Origin: CAYJII01 sp964370225
GTDB taxonomy: Bacteria > Bacillota > Clostridia > Oscillospirales > Ruminococcaceae
Direction: 5' to 3'
Length of the DNA: 64,000 nt
Assembly: GCA_964370225.1 (NCBI GenBank)
Contig: CAYJII010000006.1
Coordinates: 4,317 to 68,316 of the forward strand
This document shows positions 1-7,580 of the stretch, in pieces. Both the position numbers and the translations under genes were made by a program. How positions within the stretch are numbered: the stretch's first letter is position 1; every line of letters begins with the position of its first letter. The notes beneath the pieces were generated by a model. It had not been told where the DNA came from, did no database searches, and saw only the letters and a list, made by a program, of their open reading frames with translations.

Positions 1-71
1 AGACTTAGCTTTGATATTATATTAGTATGATTTTCGACGATATAACAATAAAATTTTGTGAGGTTTTGCCA

Positions 72-1076
72 ATGAACAGTGATGTGGGAGTAAAGAAAAA
101 CATAACTTTAAATGCTTTGAATGAAAGTGGTGGTAATATCATTAATCAGAACGCTAACAAAAAGTCAAAAAAGAAGTACATCATTAAACGCTTTAAGGAA
201 AGTAAGCAGTTATACATACTATTAATATTACCGGTCATTTATTTGTTTATTTTCCACTATATACCGATGTATGGCGCAACACTAGCTTTTAAAGAATTTG
301 ACCCAGCGCTTGGAATTTTGGGAAGCCCCTGGACTGGATTTGATTATTTCATCAGGTTTTTCAAAACCCCATCAAGCTGGTCGATAATCAGAAATACATT
401 TTCTCTTAGCATACTAAATCTTATCATCAGTTTACCATTTCCAATTATGCTAGCAATCGCATTAAACGAAAGCACAGGCAAACGTTTTACAAAAACAGTG
501 CAAATGGTAACTTATGCACCATATTTTATCTCAACAGTAATTATGGTTGCCTTATTAATGCAGTGGTCATCTATCAATGGTGGCTTATTCAATAATATTA
601 TTGGTTTATTTGGATTTGAGCCTGTTAACTTATTTGGTAAAGCCGAGTACTTTATGCCTACATATATTTTATCTAATATATGGCAGTTTACAGGGTTTAA
701 CTCAATCATTTATCTGGCTGCATTGTCATCAGTAGATGTCGGATTATATGAAGCAGCAAAAGTTGATGGCGCAAACAAAATGCAAAAAATTTGGCATATC
801 GATTTGCCATCATTACTTCCTACTTTCATAATCTTGTTGATTTTAGGTTGTGGGCAAATAATGAATGTTGGATTTGATAAGGTGTACTTAATGCAAAACG
901 ATTTAAACACGCAAGTATCTGAGATTATCTCCACTTACACGTACAAAATTGGTTTGCTGGAGCTAAACTTCTCATATTCAACAGCAATCGGTTTATTTAA
1001 CTCATTTGTAAATATTATATTATTATCACTTGTAAACCTAGTTGCAAGGCGTGTTAGCGAAAGTAGCTTATGGTAA
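72..1076 (+). CDS. ABC sugar transporter permease, LplB/YtcP-partner type
   Basis: Integral-membrane permease of the binding-protein-dependent sugar ABC family (LplB type, oligosaccharide uptake). After a basic cytoplasmic N-terminus (about 50 residues, many Lys) come six hydrophobic segments, the first beginning LYILLILPVIYLF; the cytoplasmic EAA loop reads EAAKVDGANK near the end of the fourth periplasmic/cytoplasmic section. I chose ATG 72 because GAGG lies 8 bases upstream; an upstream in-frame ATG at 27 has no ribosome site. A second permease follows 12 bases downstream and a lipoprotein after that, so this is the usual permease-permease-binding protein set; no ATPase is present, which is normal because these systems share MsmK-like ATPases. 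The promoter lies left of the window. Confidence 0.9.
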   Translation: MNSDVGVKKNITLNALNESGGNIINQNANKKSKKKYIIKRFKESKQLYILLILPVIYLFIFHYIPMYGATLAFKEFDPALGILGSPWTGFDYFIRFFKTPSSWSIIRNTFSLSILNLIISLPFPIMLAIALNESTGKRFTKTVQMVTYAPYFISTVIMVALLMQWSSINGGLFNNIIGLFGFEPVNLFGKAEYFMPTYILSNIWQFTGFNSIIYLAALSSVDVGLYEAAKVDGANKMQKIWHIDLPSLLPTFIILLILGCGQIMNVGFDKVYLMQNDLNTQVSEIISTYTYKIGLLELNFSYSTAIGLFNSFVNIILLSLVNLVARRVSESSLW

Positions 1077-1088
1077 GGAGATTGAGAA

Positions 1089-1976
1089 ATGAAGATTAAG
1101 CAAACAAGAGTGGATTTTATATTTAGTATATTAGTAACATTATTCTTATCTATATGTTTATTGCTAGTAGCATACCCGTTAATTTTTGTAGTAAGCGCCT
1201 CTGTGAGTGACTCTTTTGCGGTAACAAGAGGTGATGTATGGCTTTTACCAGTGGGGTTTGACTTAAAGGCGTACCAAACCATTTTCACCACTCCACTTAT
1301 AGTGCGTGGATACTTAAACTCATTTATGTACACAATTTTGGGAACATGTTTTAACCTGATACTAACAGTTCTCGCAGCATATTCACTATCACGCAAAAAG
1401 CTGTTTGGAAGAGGGATTGTCACATGGTACTTCCTAATCACAATGTTTTTTAATGGCGGGTTAATCCCCACATATCTGTTAATGGACAATATCAAGCTCA
1501 TAAACACATTGTGGGCAGTAGTATTATCTGGTGGTATCTCAATTTACAACATGATAATCATGAGGACTTATTTCTCAACAGCAATCCCTGAAGAGCTGTA
1601 TGAAGCAGCGCACCTAGATGGTTGTGGAGATATTAGAGCATTATATAAAATAGTATTACCGTTGTCAAAATCAATTATAGCTGTTATCATGCTTTACTAC
1701 GCGGTAGGACATTGGAATGGTTTTTTCAATGCTATGATATACACATCTGACCCCAATCTATCACCACTGCAACTTGTGCTTCGTGAGCTTTTAATATTAA
1801 ATAATCTGGAAAGGCAAATCTCACAATCTGCTGCAAGTTTAGCTGCAAGGATTGGTGTGTACGAATTACTTCGATACGCAGTAATAGTTGTGGCAAGTGT
1901 TCCAATGTTGATTTTATACCCATTTGTACAAAAACACTTTGTTAAAGGCGTTATGATTGGTTCAGTCAAAGGATAA
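1089..1976 (+). CDS. ABC sugar transporter permease, YtcP/AraQ type
   Basis: Second permease of the carbohydrate ABC importer, 295 residues. It shows a hydrophobic N-terminal helix (FIFSILVTLFLSICLLLVAY), five further membrane segments and the EAA motif EAAHLDGCGD, which contacts the shared ATPase. Length and motif spacing are typical of YtcP. ATG 1089 follows an AAGGAG site eight bases away. It is co-transcribed with the preceding permease (12-base gap) and probably forms a heterodimer with it. The substrate cannot be read from sequence; relatives import plant-polysaccharide oligomers. Confidence 0.9.
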   Translation: MKIKQTRVDFIFSILVTLFLSICLLLVAYPLIFVVSASVSDSFAVTRGDVWLLPVGFDLKAYQTIFTTPLIVRGYLNSFMYTILGTCFNLILTVLAAYSLSRKKLFGRGIVTWYFLITMFFNGGLIPTYLLMDNIKLINTLWAVVLSGGISIYNMIIMRTYFSTAIPEELYEAAHLDGCGDIRALYKIVLPLSKSIIAVIMLYYAVGHWNGFFNAMIYTSDPNLSPLQLVLRELLILNNLERQISQSAASLAARIGVYELLRYAVIVVASVPMLILYPFVQKHFVKGVMIGSVKG

Positions 1977-2020
1977 TTTTAGTATTAAAATGTTCGCATA
2001 GTTAATTCATCTAAAAAAGT

Positions 2021-2040
2021 ACATGTAGATGCATCCATGT
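2021..2040 (+). other. Intercistronic stem-loop between permease and binding-protein genes
   Basis: ACATG at 2021-2025 can pair with CATGT at 2036-2040 around a ten-base loop, in the 140-base gap between the permeases and the binding protein. Such hairpins often stabilise the 5' end of the highly expressed binding-protein mRNA. The stem is short and there is no T-tract, so this is weak. Confidence 0.25.
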
Positions 2041-2116
2041 GCCTTTATATTATGGAAATAAAATAATGCTAATTATGCACAACATTATAAAACAATATAA
2101 TTATTAGGAGGTAAAT

Positions 2117-3802
2117 ATGAAAAAGAATTTATTTGTAACAATATCGCTATTATTAGCTTTAGCCATGCCACTGTCAGCATGTACCACACCGACAACAGGA
2201 GGTAATGACGACGCTGGTACAGCAGATGATACTAACACACCAGTTACCGCTGGAGAAAACTGGGTGAGCGATACTGAAGTATCATTAAAAGTATGGTCAG
2301 TGCGTGAAACTACTATCGAAGACATCGCAACAAATAGCTATATCGAATGGCTACAAAATGAAACTAATGTAAAACTAGATTTTGAACAAGTTTCATTTGA
2401 TGGTTCACTGCAAAAATTCAACTTATCACTAGCAAGCTCAACACAGCCTGACATTTATTTTGCAGCACAAATTCAGGACATGAACTCTACTCTAAAAAAT
2501 TCGATATTAATGCAATATGGTGATAGCGTGTTTATTCCATTAAATGATTTAATCGAAGAGCACGGCACAAACACCAAAGAATTATTCAATGATGTAGCTT
2601 GGGTTGAAGACGGTATAACTATGCCTGATGGAAACATCTATGCATTACCATCATATTCAGAAATATATCACGTTAAATATTCTCAAAAAGTATGGATTGA
2701 TCAAACTTGGCTTGATAATCTAGACCTTGAAATGCCAACTACTACTGATGAGTATTACGATGTTCTAAAAGCATTCAAAGAAGAAGATGCTAACGGGAAT
2801 GGTGATCCTAGCGACGAAATTCCTCTAGCTGGTTCAACAGATGCCTGGCATGGCGACCCATCTGACTTCCTTATGAACGCATTCATTTACGACGATGGTG
2901 ATAAACTGTTGATGGTAAATGACGATAATGTAGAAAGCATCATTAACCAAGAAGCGTATAAAGATGGCTTAACTTTTATCAACAAATTATACGACGAGGG
3001 GCTACTATATTCAGAATCATATGCACAAGATAGCTCACAATTAAAATCATTAACAGCACAATCACCAAATATAGTTGGCGGTTTTGCAGCAGGTGCACCT
3101 ATGGGTGTTGTCGATGCTCAAGCTGAACTATACCAAACTGCAGTAGTAGTTCCTCCTCTAGAAGGTCCAGATGGACATCAAACTGCTGGTTTTTATGAAT
3201 ACGGCAACCTACGTGACGGCGCATACATGATAACTTCATCATGCGAAAACCCAGAAGCGGCGTTTAAATTAGGCGACTTTATGTTATCAGAAATTTCATC
3301 TGTGACATTAAGACAAGGCGTACAAGGCACTGACTGGAGATATGCTGAAGAAGGTGAAACTACTTTTGATGATAAACCTGCTGAATTTGCTCGTTTAACT
3401 CCATTAGTAACAGACGGCTACCAAAATAGCCACTGGGGTAACTCTGGCGTATTTAGAGAAACTAACGATCAATTTATCGGAGCTTGGGCAGTTGATGACA
3501 GTTTTGATATCCGCTCACTAGCCGGTATCGAGCAACTACTTATCGAACAAACTTGGCCATATGATGGATATGAACCAGAGCAAACACTTCCACCAGTTGT
3601 ATTTACTGATGATATTGCTCCAAGAGTGTCTGAACTTGAAGTTGAGATTAGGAGATTTGCAGAAGAACAACGCACTCTATTTATTACAGGACAAAGAGAT
3701 TTGTCTGAATGGGATGATTACTTAAAAGAGCTTGATAATCTAGGCTTAGAAGAAATGGTTCGCTTATATAATGAAGCATATCAAAATCAATACGTAAAAT
3801 AA
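2117..3802 (+). CDS. Extracellular sugar-binding lipoprotein (LplA-like)
   Basis: 561-residue solute-binding protein of the family 1 / LplA type that delivers oligosaccharides to the two upstream permeases. It has a lipoprotein signal peptide with lipobox LSAC (Cys22), then a Ser/Thr/Gly-rich acidic linker that would hold the domain off the membrane, then the two-lobed binding domain (about residues 50-560). The Asp-rich segment EEDANGNGDPSDE near residues 220-235 resembles the calcium-binding loop of this family. AGGAGG lies seven bases before ATG 2117. The gene sits 140 bases after the permeases and is closed by a strong terminator, so it is the last gene of the operon. Confidence 0.9.
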   Translation: MKKNLFVTISLLLALAMPLSACTTPTTGGNDDAGTADDTNTPVTAGENWVSDTEVSLKVWSVRETTIEDIATNSYIEWLQNETNVKLDFEQVSFDGSLQKFNLSLASSTQPDIYFAAQIQDMNSTLKNSILMQYGDSVFIPLNDLIEEHGTNTKELFNDVAWVEDGITMPDGNIYALPSYSEIYHVKYSQKVWIDQTWLDNLDLEMPTTTDEYYDVLKAFKEEDANGNGDPSDEIPLAGSTDAWHGDPSDFLMNAFIYDDGDKLLMVNDDNVESIINQEAYKDGLTFINKLYDEGLLYSESYAQDSSQLKSLTAQSPNIVGGFAAGAPMGVVDAQAELYQTAVVVPPLEGPDGHQTAGFYEYGNLRDGAYMITSSCENPEAAFKLGDFMLSEISSVTLRQGVQGTDWRYAEEGETTFDDKPAEFARLTPLVTDGYQNSHWGNSGVFRETNDQFIGAWAVDDSFDIRSLAGIEQLLIEQTWPYDGYEPEQTLPPVVFTDDIAPRVSELEVEIRRFAEEQRTLFITGQRDLSEWDDYLKELDNLGLEEMVRLYNEAYQNQYVK

Positions 3803-3818
3803 GAATAACCACCATTCA

Positions 3819-3860
3819 ACAAAAAAACTATCGATTTCATAAAATCGATAGTTTTTTGTT
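3819..3860 (+). terminator. Intrinsic terminator of the sugar ABC operon
   Basis: A perfect stem AAAACTATCGATTT / AAATCGATAGTTTT around a short loop is followed by T6 and then GTT. The A-rich left flank also gives a T-run on the other strand, so it can serve the convergent lipoprotein gene ending at 3888. Confidence 0.9.
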
Positions 3861-3887
3861 GATAAATATAAATTAATAGACTTTTTA

Positions 3888-4598
3888 TTAATTTATATTT
3901 ATCAAATCTTCATATGTTATTTCGCTTGTATAGTACGGACTTTGAGGTTTTACTAATATATTTATATCATCCAATTCTTCGATTATGAAATGGCCTTGGA
4001 ACCCCCCTATGCCTACATAAGCACTATTCGAAATAGGCCCTTCATATTTTTGTAAGAACAAGATAACTTCATCGTTTTCTTTTAATACGTTTACACCATC
4101 AAAAGTGGCTTCGTATTTTTGCCCATCATATTTTTCTATATTTTCTGCCACAACATGAGGGTCGTCAAATTCTTTTACATTATTAGAATTATCAAAACTA
4201 TACTCACCAATTCCACCAGTTTGCATAACAGTAATAATGTCTGTAAGAATTTCGCCTTTTATCACATTCTTAACTTCTACTTTTGATAATGTGAATATCA
4301 TATCACCATACTCGACGTACTCATTTTCAATCACTGTGCCCCTTACTGCTACTTCTGTGTCATTATTGAGCGAGTCTAAGTCTCTGTAATAATTAACCAT
4401 TGTCACTATTGCGTCCACCGCACCTACATCCTTATTTTTTTCTACTTCCTCTCGTTTTTGAATTGGCTGTACAGATACATTCTCATTAATTATAGCGCTT
4501 GATACTACATCCCCGTTGTTTGAAACTGCCTGTAGCGTACACGATACAATAAACAAGAACAAAAGCAAAGGTGAAAAAGATAACATTAACTTTTTCAT
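3888..4598 (-). CDS. Hypothetical lipoprotein
   Basis: About 236 residues. A signal peptide (MKKLMLSFSPLLLFLFIVSC) ends in the lipobox IVSC with the acylated Cys at position 20. The mature part is acidic, mostly beta-like, and carries no motif I recognise. The ATG at 4598 is preferred because AGGGGAT lies about nine bases upstream; an in-frame upstream start would bury the signal sequence. It lies 54 bases downstream of a small membrane-protein gene on the same strand, presumably one transcript. Function unknown. Confidence 0.75.
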   Translation of the reverse strand: MKKLMLSFSPLLLFLFIVSCTLQAVSNNGDVVSSAIINENVSVQPIQKREEVEKNKDVGAVDAIVTMVNYYRDLDSLNNDTEVAVRGTVIENEYVEYGDMIFTLSKVEVKNVIKGEILTDIITVMQTGGIGEYSFDNSNNVKEFDDPHVVAENIEKYDGQKYEATFDGVNVLKENDEVILFLQKYEGPISNSAYVGIGGFQGHFIIEELDDINILVKPQSPYYTSEITYEDLININ

Positions 4599-4652
4599 AA
4601 GAATCATCCCCTTACGGATACATTCATTACACAATATTTCTAATGCTATGTT

Positions 4653-4895
4653 TCATCGCACCACCATGTCGTCATTCCACAATATAGCCGCCATCGCAAC
4701 TGTCTCTGCAATAAATAGCAAGCAAATTACAACTTCACAAAGCCGTATAATTTGTTGCGTCCAATCTTTTGTCAGAGCTTCTCCGAAATAATAGTGTTGC
4801 TCTAATAATATAATAATGACAGCAAATATTAATTGAATTGCAAAAATAATCAATAATGCAATAAGTGGTTTTTTCTTCCTCTTGATAAATTTCAT
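4653..4895 (-). CDS. Small two-helix membrane protein, unknown function
   Basis: 80 residues: a strongly basic N-terminus (KFIKRKKKP), a hydrophobic segment at about 11-31, a short loop, a second hydrophobic segment at about 50-71, and an acidic/basic tail (WNDDMVVR). The AAGGGAG ribosome site lies nine bases before ATG 4895. It is first of a likely two-gene unit with the lipoprotein at 3888-4598. A Fur-like box lies just upstream, so iron or metal control is possible. No family recognised. Confidence 0.6.
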   Translation of the reverse strand: MKFIKRKKKPLIALLIIFAIQLIFAVIIILLEQHYYFGEALTKDWTQQIIRLCEVVICLLFIAETVAMAAILWNDDMVVR

Positions 4896-4917
4896 GCTAT
4901 AGCACTCCCTTCATCTC

Positions 4918-4936
4918 AAATGATAATCACTATCTA
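4918..4936. promoter_or_regulatory. Fur-like box
   Basis: TGATAATCACTATCT at 4921-4935 differs at two positions from the 7-1-7 Fur consensus TGATAATCATTATCA. It lies about 25 bases upstream of the start codon of the 80-residue membrane protein, in the position expected for a repressor site. Only similarity to consensus supports it. Confidence 0.4.
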
Positions 4937-5131
4937 ATGTCCCCTCTGTAATTATATTCTACCACGTTTTCAAAATATTGTATATGTTAAAGTTAGACAA
5001 AAACAACTTCCTCAAATCATATTAATAGCACTCTTATTCCTCACAGTGAAAATAAATGATGGCTCTATCTTGTTTGCAATTTTGTTTATACTCCCCTTCA
5101 CCATCTCTTTTATATAGTTTTATTACCGGGA

Positions 5132-5695
5132 CTACCTATCTTCTTCTTTTACAAATTTATAGCAGTCGCACGAATGGTCGTTCATAATACCGACTGCCTC
5201 TAAATAAGAAAAGCAAGTGACAGTACCCATGAATTTAAACCCTCGTTTTTTCAAGTCTTTTGAAACCTTGTCGGATAGCTCATTTTTTGTAGTCACTCCG
5301 TCAAAAGGGTAATACATCACTTTATTGTCTGTAAAACCCCACAAATAATTTGCAAAACTGCCGAATTCTTTAACAACATTTAGATATGCTTTTGCATTTT
5401 GTATGGTCGCTAAAATTTTCGCTTTATTCCTTACTATATCTTGATTTAAAAGTAATTCTGCAATTTTTTCTTCCCCATAATTTGCTATTTTATCCGCATC
5501 AAAATTATCAAACGCTTTTCTAAAAGCTTCTCTCTTTTTAAGTATTAATAACCAGGATAAACCACAGTGAAAACTTTCTAAAATAAACATCTCAAATAAA
5601 TGTGCGTCGTCTCGAGATGCCACGCCCCACTCATTGTCATGATAGTCCATATAAATTTGCGAGTTTTCTAAATTTGGCCAACTACATCTTTTCAT
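5132..5695 (-). CDS. tag: DNA-3-methyladenine glycosylase I
   Basis: Base-excision-repair glycosylase removing 3-methyladenine from alkylated DNA. The family's zinc snap is visible: KRCSWPN near the start, YHDNEWG around residue 20, and DHSCDC near the C-terminus supply the Cys/His ligands. The core signature GLSWLLILKKREAF is intact. Length (187 residues) is normal. ATG 5695 has AAGGA seven bases upstream; an upstream ATG at 5704 overlaps that site. It starts 12 bases after the histidine kinase stop, so it appears to be the third gene of the two-component operon, an unusual but plausible hitchhiking arrangement. Confidence 0.93.
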   Translation of the reverse strand: MKRCSWPNLENSQIYMDYHDNEWGVASRDDAHLFEMFILESFHCGLSWLLILKKREAFRKAFDNFDADKIANYGEEKIAELLLNQDIVRNKAKILATIQNAKAYLNVVKEFGSFANYLWGFTDNKVMYYPFDGVTTKNELSDKVSKDLKKRGFKFMGTVTCFSYLEAVGIMNDHSCDCYKFVKEEDR

Positions 5696-5706
5696 TTTTC
5701 TCATCC

Positions 5707-6747
5707 TTAAAATTTATTTGTTATAGGCAATATTATCGTAAATGTGCTTCCTTCGCCTGCATTGCTAAACACGTTTATTTCCCCTTTGTGCACATCAATT
5801 ATTCTTTTTACAATTGCAAGCCCCAACCCATTTCCCTCGGAGGCTCTTGAATTTTCCGCTTGATAAAATCTATCGAAAACACGTTTTGTTTCTTCTTCAC
5901 TCATTCCACAGCCATAATCTTTAAATATAATCTTTATGCTATCTTCACTACTAATTAACTTAATTTCAATCGTATCGTCTTTATCAGAAAACTTTATAGC
6001 ATTGCCAAATAAATTTTGCCAAATGTGGCTCAACAGCTCTTTGTGCCCAAAAAAGAAGCAATCTTCGAGTTCTAAATCTAGCGTGACATTTTTTTCATTC
6101 CACTCTTTTTCAAATAATAGCACTATCTCTCGTATTTGTTCATCTAAACAAAACTCAACTTTGTCTATTTCCTTTTTACCATTATCAAGCGAGGATAAAA
6201 GCAAAATATTGCTAGTCATTTTTGATAATCGCTTTGAGTTTAGTGCAATGTTTTTTGCGTAATTTTTTATTTTTTCTTCACTCAAATTATCTTTTTGTAG
6301 CAATGTTGCATATCCCTCAATCGCAGCAAGTGGTGTCTTAAACTCATGTGATACATTTGAAATAAAATCGTTTTTCATAATCTCAGATGCTGCTAAATCT
6401 TTTGCCATTAAATTAAAGTTTTGTGCCATATCATTAAGCTCGTACAATCTACTTTTCTCCTCTAATCTGATATTGTAGTTACCGTTTGCAATTTCTTTTG
6501 TAGCACTATCGATGTCCGCTATTAAATCAAGCGTTTTCTTTGAGGTTAACCTTATTATTACAGTTCCTATCGTTATCCCTACTAAACTGATGAAAAACAG
6601 TCTGAATAGTGGTGTCATTTTATCGAAAATAACAGGATTTGGGATGATGTCCCTAAAAATTACAGAAGCAGGAATTACTATAATTTGCACAGCTAAGATT
6701 ACAATTGTAAATCCTGTTGCAATTTTAAATCTTTTAGTCTTTTTCAT
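5707..6747 (-). CDS. Sensor histidine kinase
   Basis: Membrane histidine kinase, 346 residues. Two transmembrane helices (about 9-30 and 48-66) flank a very short extracytoplasmic loop. A HAMP segment follows (about 67-120), then the dimerisation/phosphoacceptor box NVSHEFKTPLAAIEGY (His about 135) and the ATPase boxes N (NLFGNAIKF), G1 (DYGCGM), F (FDRFYQ) and G2 (GNGLGLAIV). With such a small sensor loop, signal perception may be intramembrane or through the neighbouring ABC exporter, as known for antibiotic-sensing Bce-like kinases. Its start overlaps the end of the response-regulator gene by 14 bases. Confidence 0.93.
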   Translation of the reverse strand: MKKTKRFKIATGFTIVILAVQIIVIPASVIFRDIIPNPVIFDKMTPLFRLFFISLVGITIGTVIIRLTSKKTLDLIADIDSATKEIANGNYNIRLEEKSRLYELNDMAQNFNLMAKDLAASEIMKNDFISNVSHEFKTPLAAIEGYATLLQKDNLSEEKIKNYAKNIALNSKRLSKMTSNILLLSSLDNGKKEIDKVEFCLDEQIREIVLLFEKEWNEKNVTLDLELEDCFFFGHKELLSHIWQNLFGNAIKFSDKDDTIEIKLISSEDSIKIIFKDYGCGMSEEETKRVFDRFYQAENSRASEGNGLGLAIVKRIIDVHKGEINVFSNAGEGSTFTIILPITNKF

Positions 6748-7414
6748 TCTCTACCACCTTAAATCCAAGCCCCTTCACTGTGACTATATTAAAGTCTTTG
6801 TTGTCTTTAAACTTTTGTCGCAGCTTACTTATATGCACATCAAGTGTATGGAATTCAGACTCAGTATCTGCACCCCAAATTGTGTCCATTAGCTTCCTTC
6901 TAGTAAATACTTTATTAGGTGTAGATACTAATAAATAAAGCAAATTGAACTCCTTTTGGGTGAGCTGTGACTCTTCTTTTCCATCGTTTACGGTATATGC
7001 TTCTTTATTGAAGCTAGTACTGCCAATTTTTATTATATCTTCTTTTATTATCATGCTTCTGCGCAACAAAGCATCCACTCGCCAAATCATTTCGTTAACA
7101 TCAACTGGTTTTACCATGTAATCATCAGTTCCCATGCGAAAACCTTTTTGTTTATCCGCTAAGCTATCCTTTGCTGTTATGAGTAACACCGGCATACTAT
7201 ACCCTATTTCACGCAGATTTTCTACCAACTCAAACCCATTCATACGTGGCATCATCACATCTGAAATGACAAGGTCAATTTGAGTTTCGTCCAATACATC
7301 AAATGCTTCAATACCATCTTTTGCAGTATATACATTATATCCTCTATCCAAAACAACTGATTTAAACAGCTCTCTTAGTTGCTCATCGTCTTCGACTATC
7401 ATTATATTTACCAT
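6734..7414 (-). CDS. Response regulator, OmpR/PhoB family
   Basis: 226 residues. The receiver domain (1-115) has the acidic pocket EDDE near the start, the phospho-acceptor in LVISDVMMPRMNG (Asp about 52), Thr/Lys switch residues in LLITAKD and MVKPVD. The winged-helix DNA-binding domain (about 130-226) ends with HTLDVHISKLRQKF and VKGLGFKV, typical of OmpR proteins. AAGGAG lies eight bases upstream of ATG 7414. It is first in an operon with its kinase and tag, and is divergent from a MacB-like exporter whose promoter contains an 11-bp-period direct repeat array suited to OmpR-type dimers. Confidence 0.95.
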   Translation of the reverse strand: MVNIMIVEDDEQLRELFKSVVLDRGYNVYTAKDGIEAFDVLDETQIDLVISDVMMPRMNGFELVENLREIGYSMPVLLITAKDSLADKQKGFRMGTDDYMVKPVDVNEMIWRVDALLRRSMIIKEDIIKIGSTSFNKEAYTVNDGKEESQLTQKEFNLLYLLVSTPNKVFTRRKLMDTIWGADTESEFHTLDVHISKLRQKFKDNKDFNIVTVKGLGFKVVENEKD

Positions 7415-7493
7415 AACTATTCTCCTTTTCCTTTTGTTTGATTATATCACTACTTAATAATAAATTCAATAAAACTTACTTAGTTTAAATAAC

Positions 7494-7534
7494 TTGAAGT
7501 TTAGTTGAAGTTGTTTTGATGTTAATTTGAAAAG
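7494..7534 (+). promoter_or_regulatory. Four-copy, 11-bp-period direct repeat (response-regulator operator)
   Basis: TTGAAGTT at 7494, TTGAAGTT at 7505, TTGATGTT at 7516 and TTGAAAAG at 7527 recur at exactly 11-base spacing, one helical turn. Tandem direct half-sites at that period are how OmpR-family regulators bind. The array lies between the response-regulator gene and the ABC exporter; the last copy could also be the exporter's -35 box (TTGAAA) with a -10-like TACATA 18 bases on. Confidence 0.7.
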
Positions 7535-7580
7535 TATATGTTAAAATTCATACATACTAAAAAATAACTTGGAGGAAAAA

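Noticed and set aside
935..1507. Minus-strand 190-residue frame across the sugar permease genes
   Set aside because: Antisense to two well-supported permeases, with no recognisable domain.
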